This document shows positions 31,852 to 31,877 of a stretch of 31,877 nt of DNA, in pieces; position 1 is the stretch's first letter; the number at the start of each line of letters is the position of its first letter. Location of the stretch: the NCBI GenBank assembly GCA_001579985.1, contig LRSR01013499.1, positions 1-31,877 on the forward strand, in the 5' to 3' direction. The stretch is from Hypsibius dujardini (taxonomy: Eukaryota > Tardigrada > Eutardigrada > Parachela > Hypsibiidae). A program made the position numbers and the translations under genes. Below the pieces are notes generated by a model. The model was not told the origin of the DNA, ran no database searches, and saw only the letters and a list, made by a program, of their open reading frames with translations.

Positions 31852-31877
31852 GTAGGTCGACCCCCTTCAGCGTCGCC

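Noticed and set aside
1-31877. CRISPR array or bacterial operon structure
   Set aside because: The tandem repeats have no spacer architecture, and every supported protein gene is spliced with eukaryotic GT-AG or GC-AG introns.

Overview
The window is nuclear DNA from an animal with compact genes. It holds seven spliced protein genes and one structured RNA gene in about 32 kb. About 40 introns can be placed. Nearly all are GT-AG, two are best read as GC-AG, and most are 50-500 bp. The genes UTP6, kelch-like, THG1L and lipin, and a metazoan-type RNase P RNA, point to an invertebrate animal. I cannot fix the phylum from sequence alone.

Layout. 1-3923 (+): UTP6, lacking only its first few dozen codons. 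4309-6308 (+): a secreted protein with three cysteine-framed cadherin-like repeats. 6999-10216 (-) and 11355-14467 (-): two tandem paralogues, each with a signal peptide and six repeats of the same type. 15025-15350 (+): RNase P RNA with a TATA box and an oligo-T stop. 16319-20154 (-): a BTB-BACK-kelch protein. 21974-23528 (-): the tRNA-His guanylyltransferase THG1L. 24183-26038 (+): an unrecognised multi-pass membrane protein with an internal duplication. 29062 to the end (+): the 5' part of a lipin gene. Intergenic DNA holds several short inverted-repeat elements (MITE-like) in at least four families, and a hairpin with arms of about 190 bp.

Three themes go beyond plain annotation. First, the secreted cadherin-like cluster (4309-14467) is an undescribed-looking family. 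Its two large paralogues differ by reciprocal introns, one of which is filled by a terminal-inverted-repeat element with a short direct repeat at the splice junctions. Second, every long GACA/CTGT array in the window lies inside an intron. In all five genes that carry two arrays the two are in opposite orientation, so they could pair in the pre-mRNA around the exons between them. Third, the membrane protein arose by internal duplication with introns at matching positions in both halves.

The conserved genes are housekeeping genes with unrelated jobs: ribosome biogenesis, tRNA 5' processing, tRNA-His maturation, ubiquitin-ligase adaptor, lipid phosphatase. I see no operon logic. All exon boundaries were read by eye from splice consensus, frame and family similarity; no alignment program or transcript data were used.
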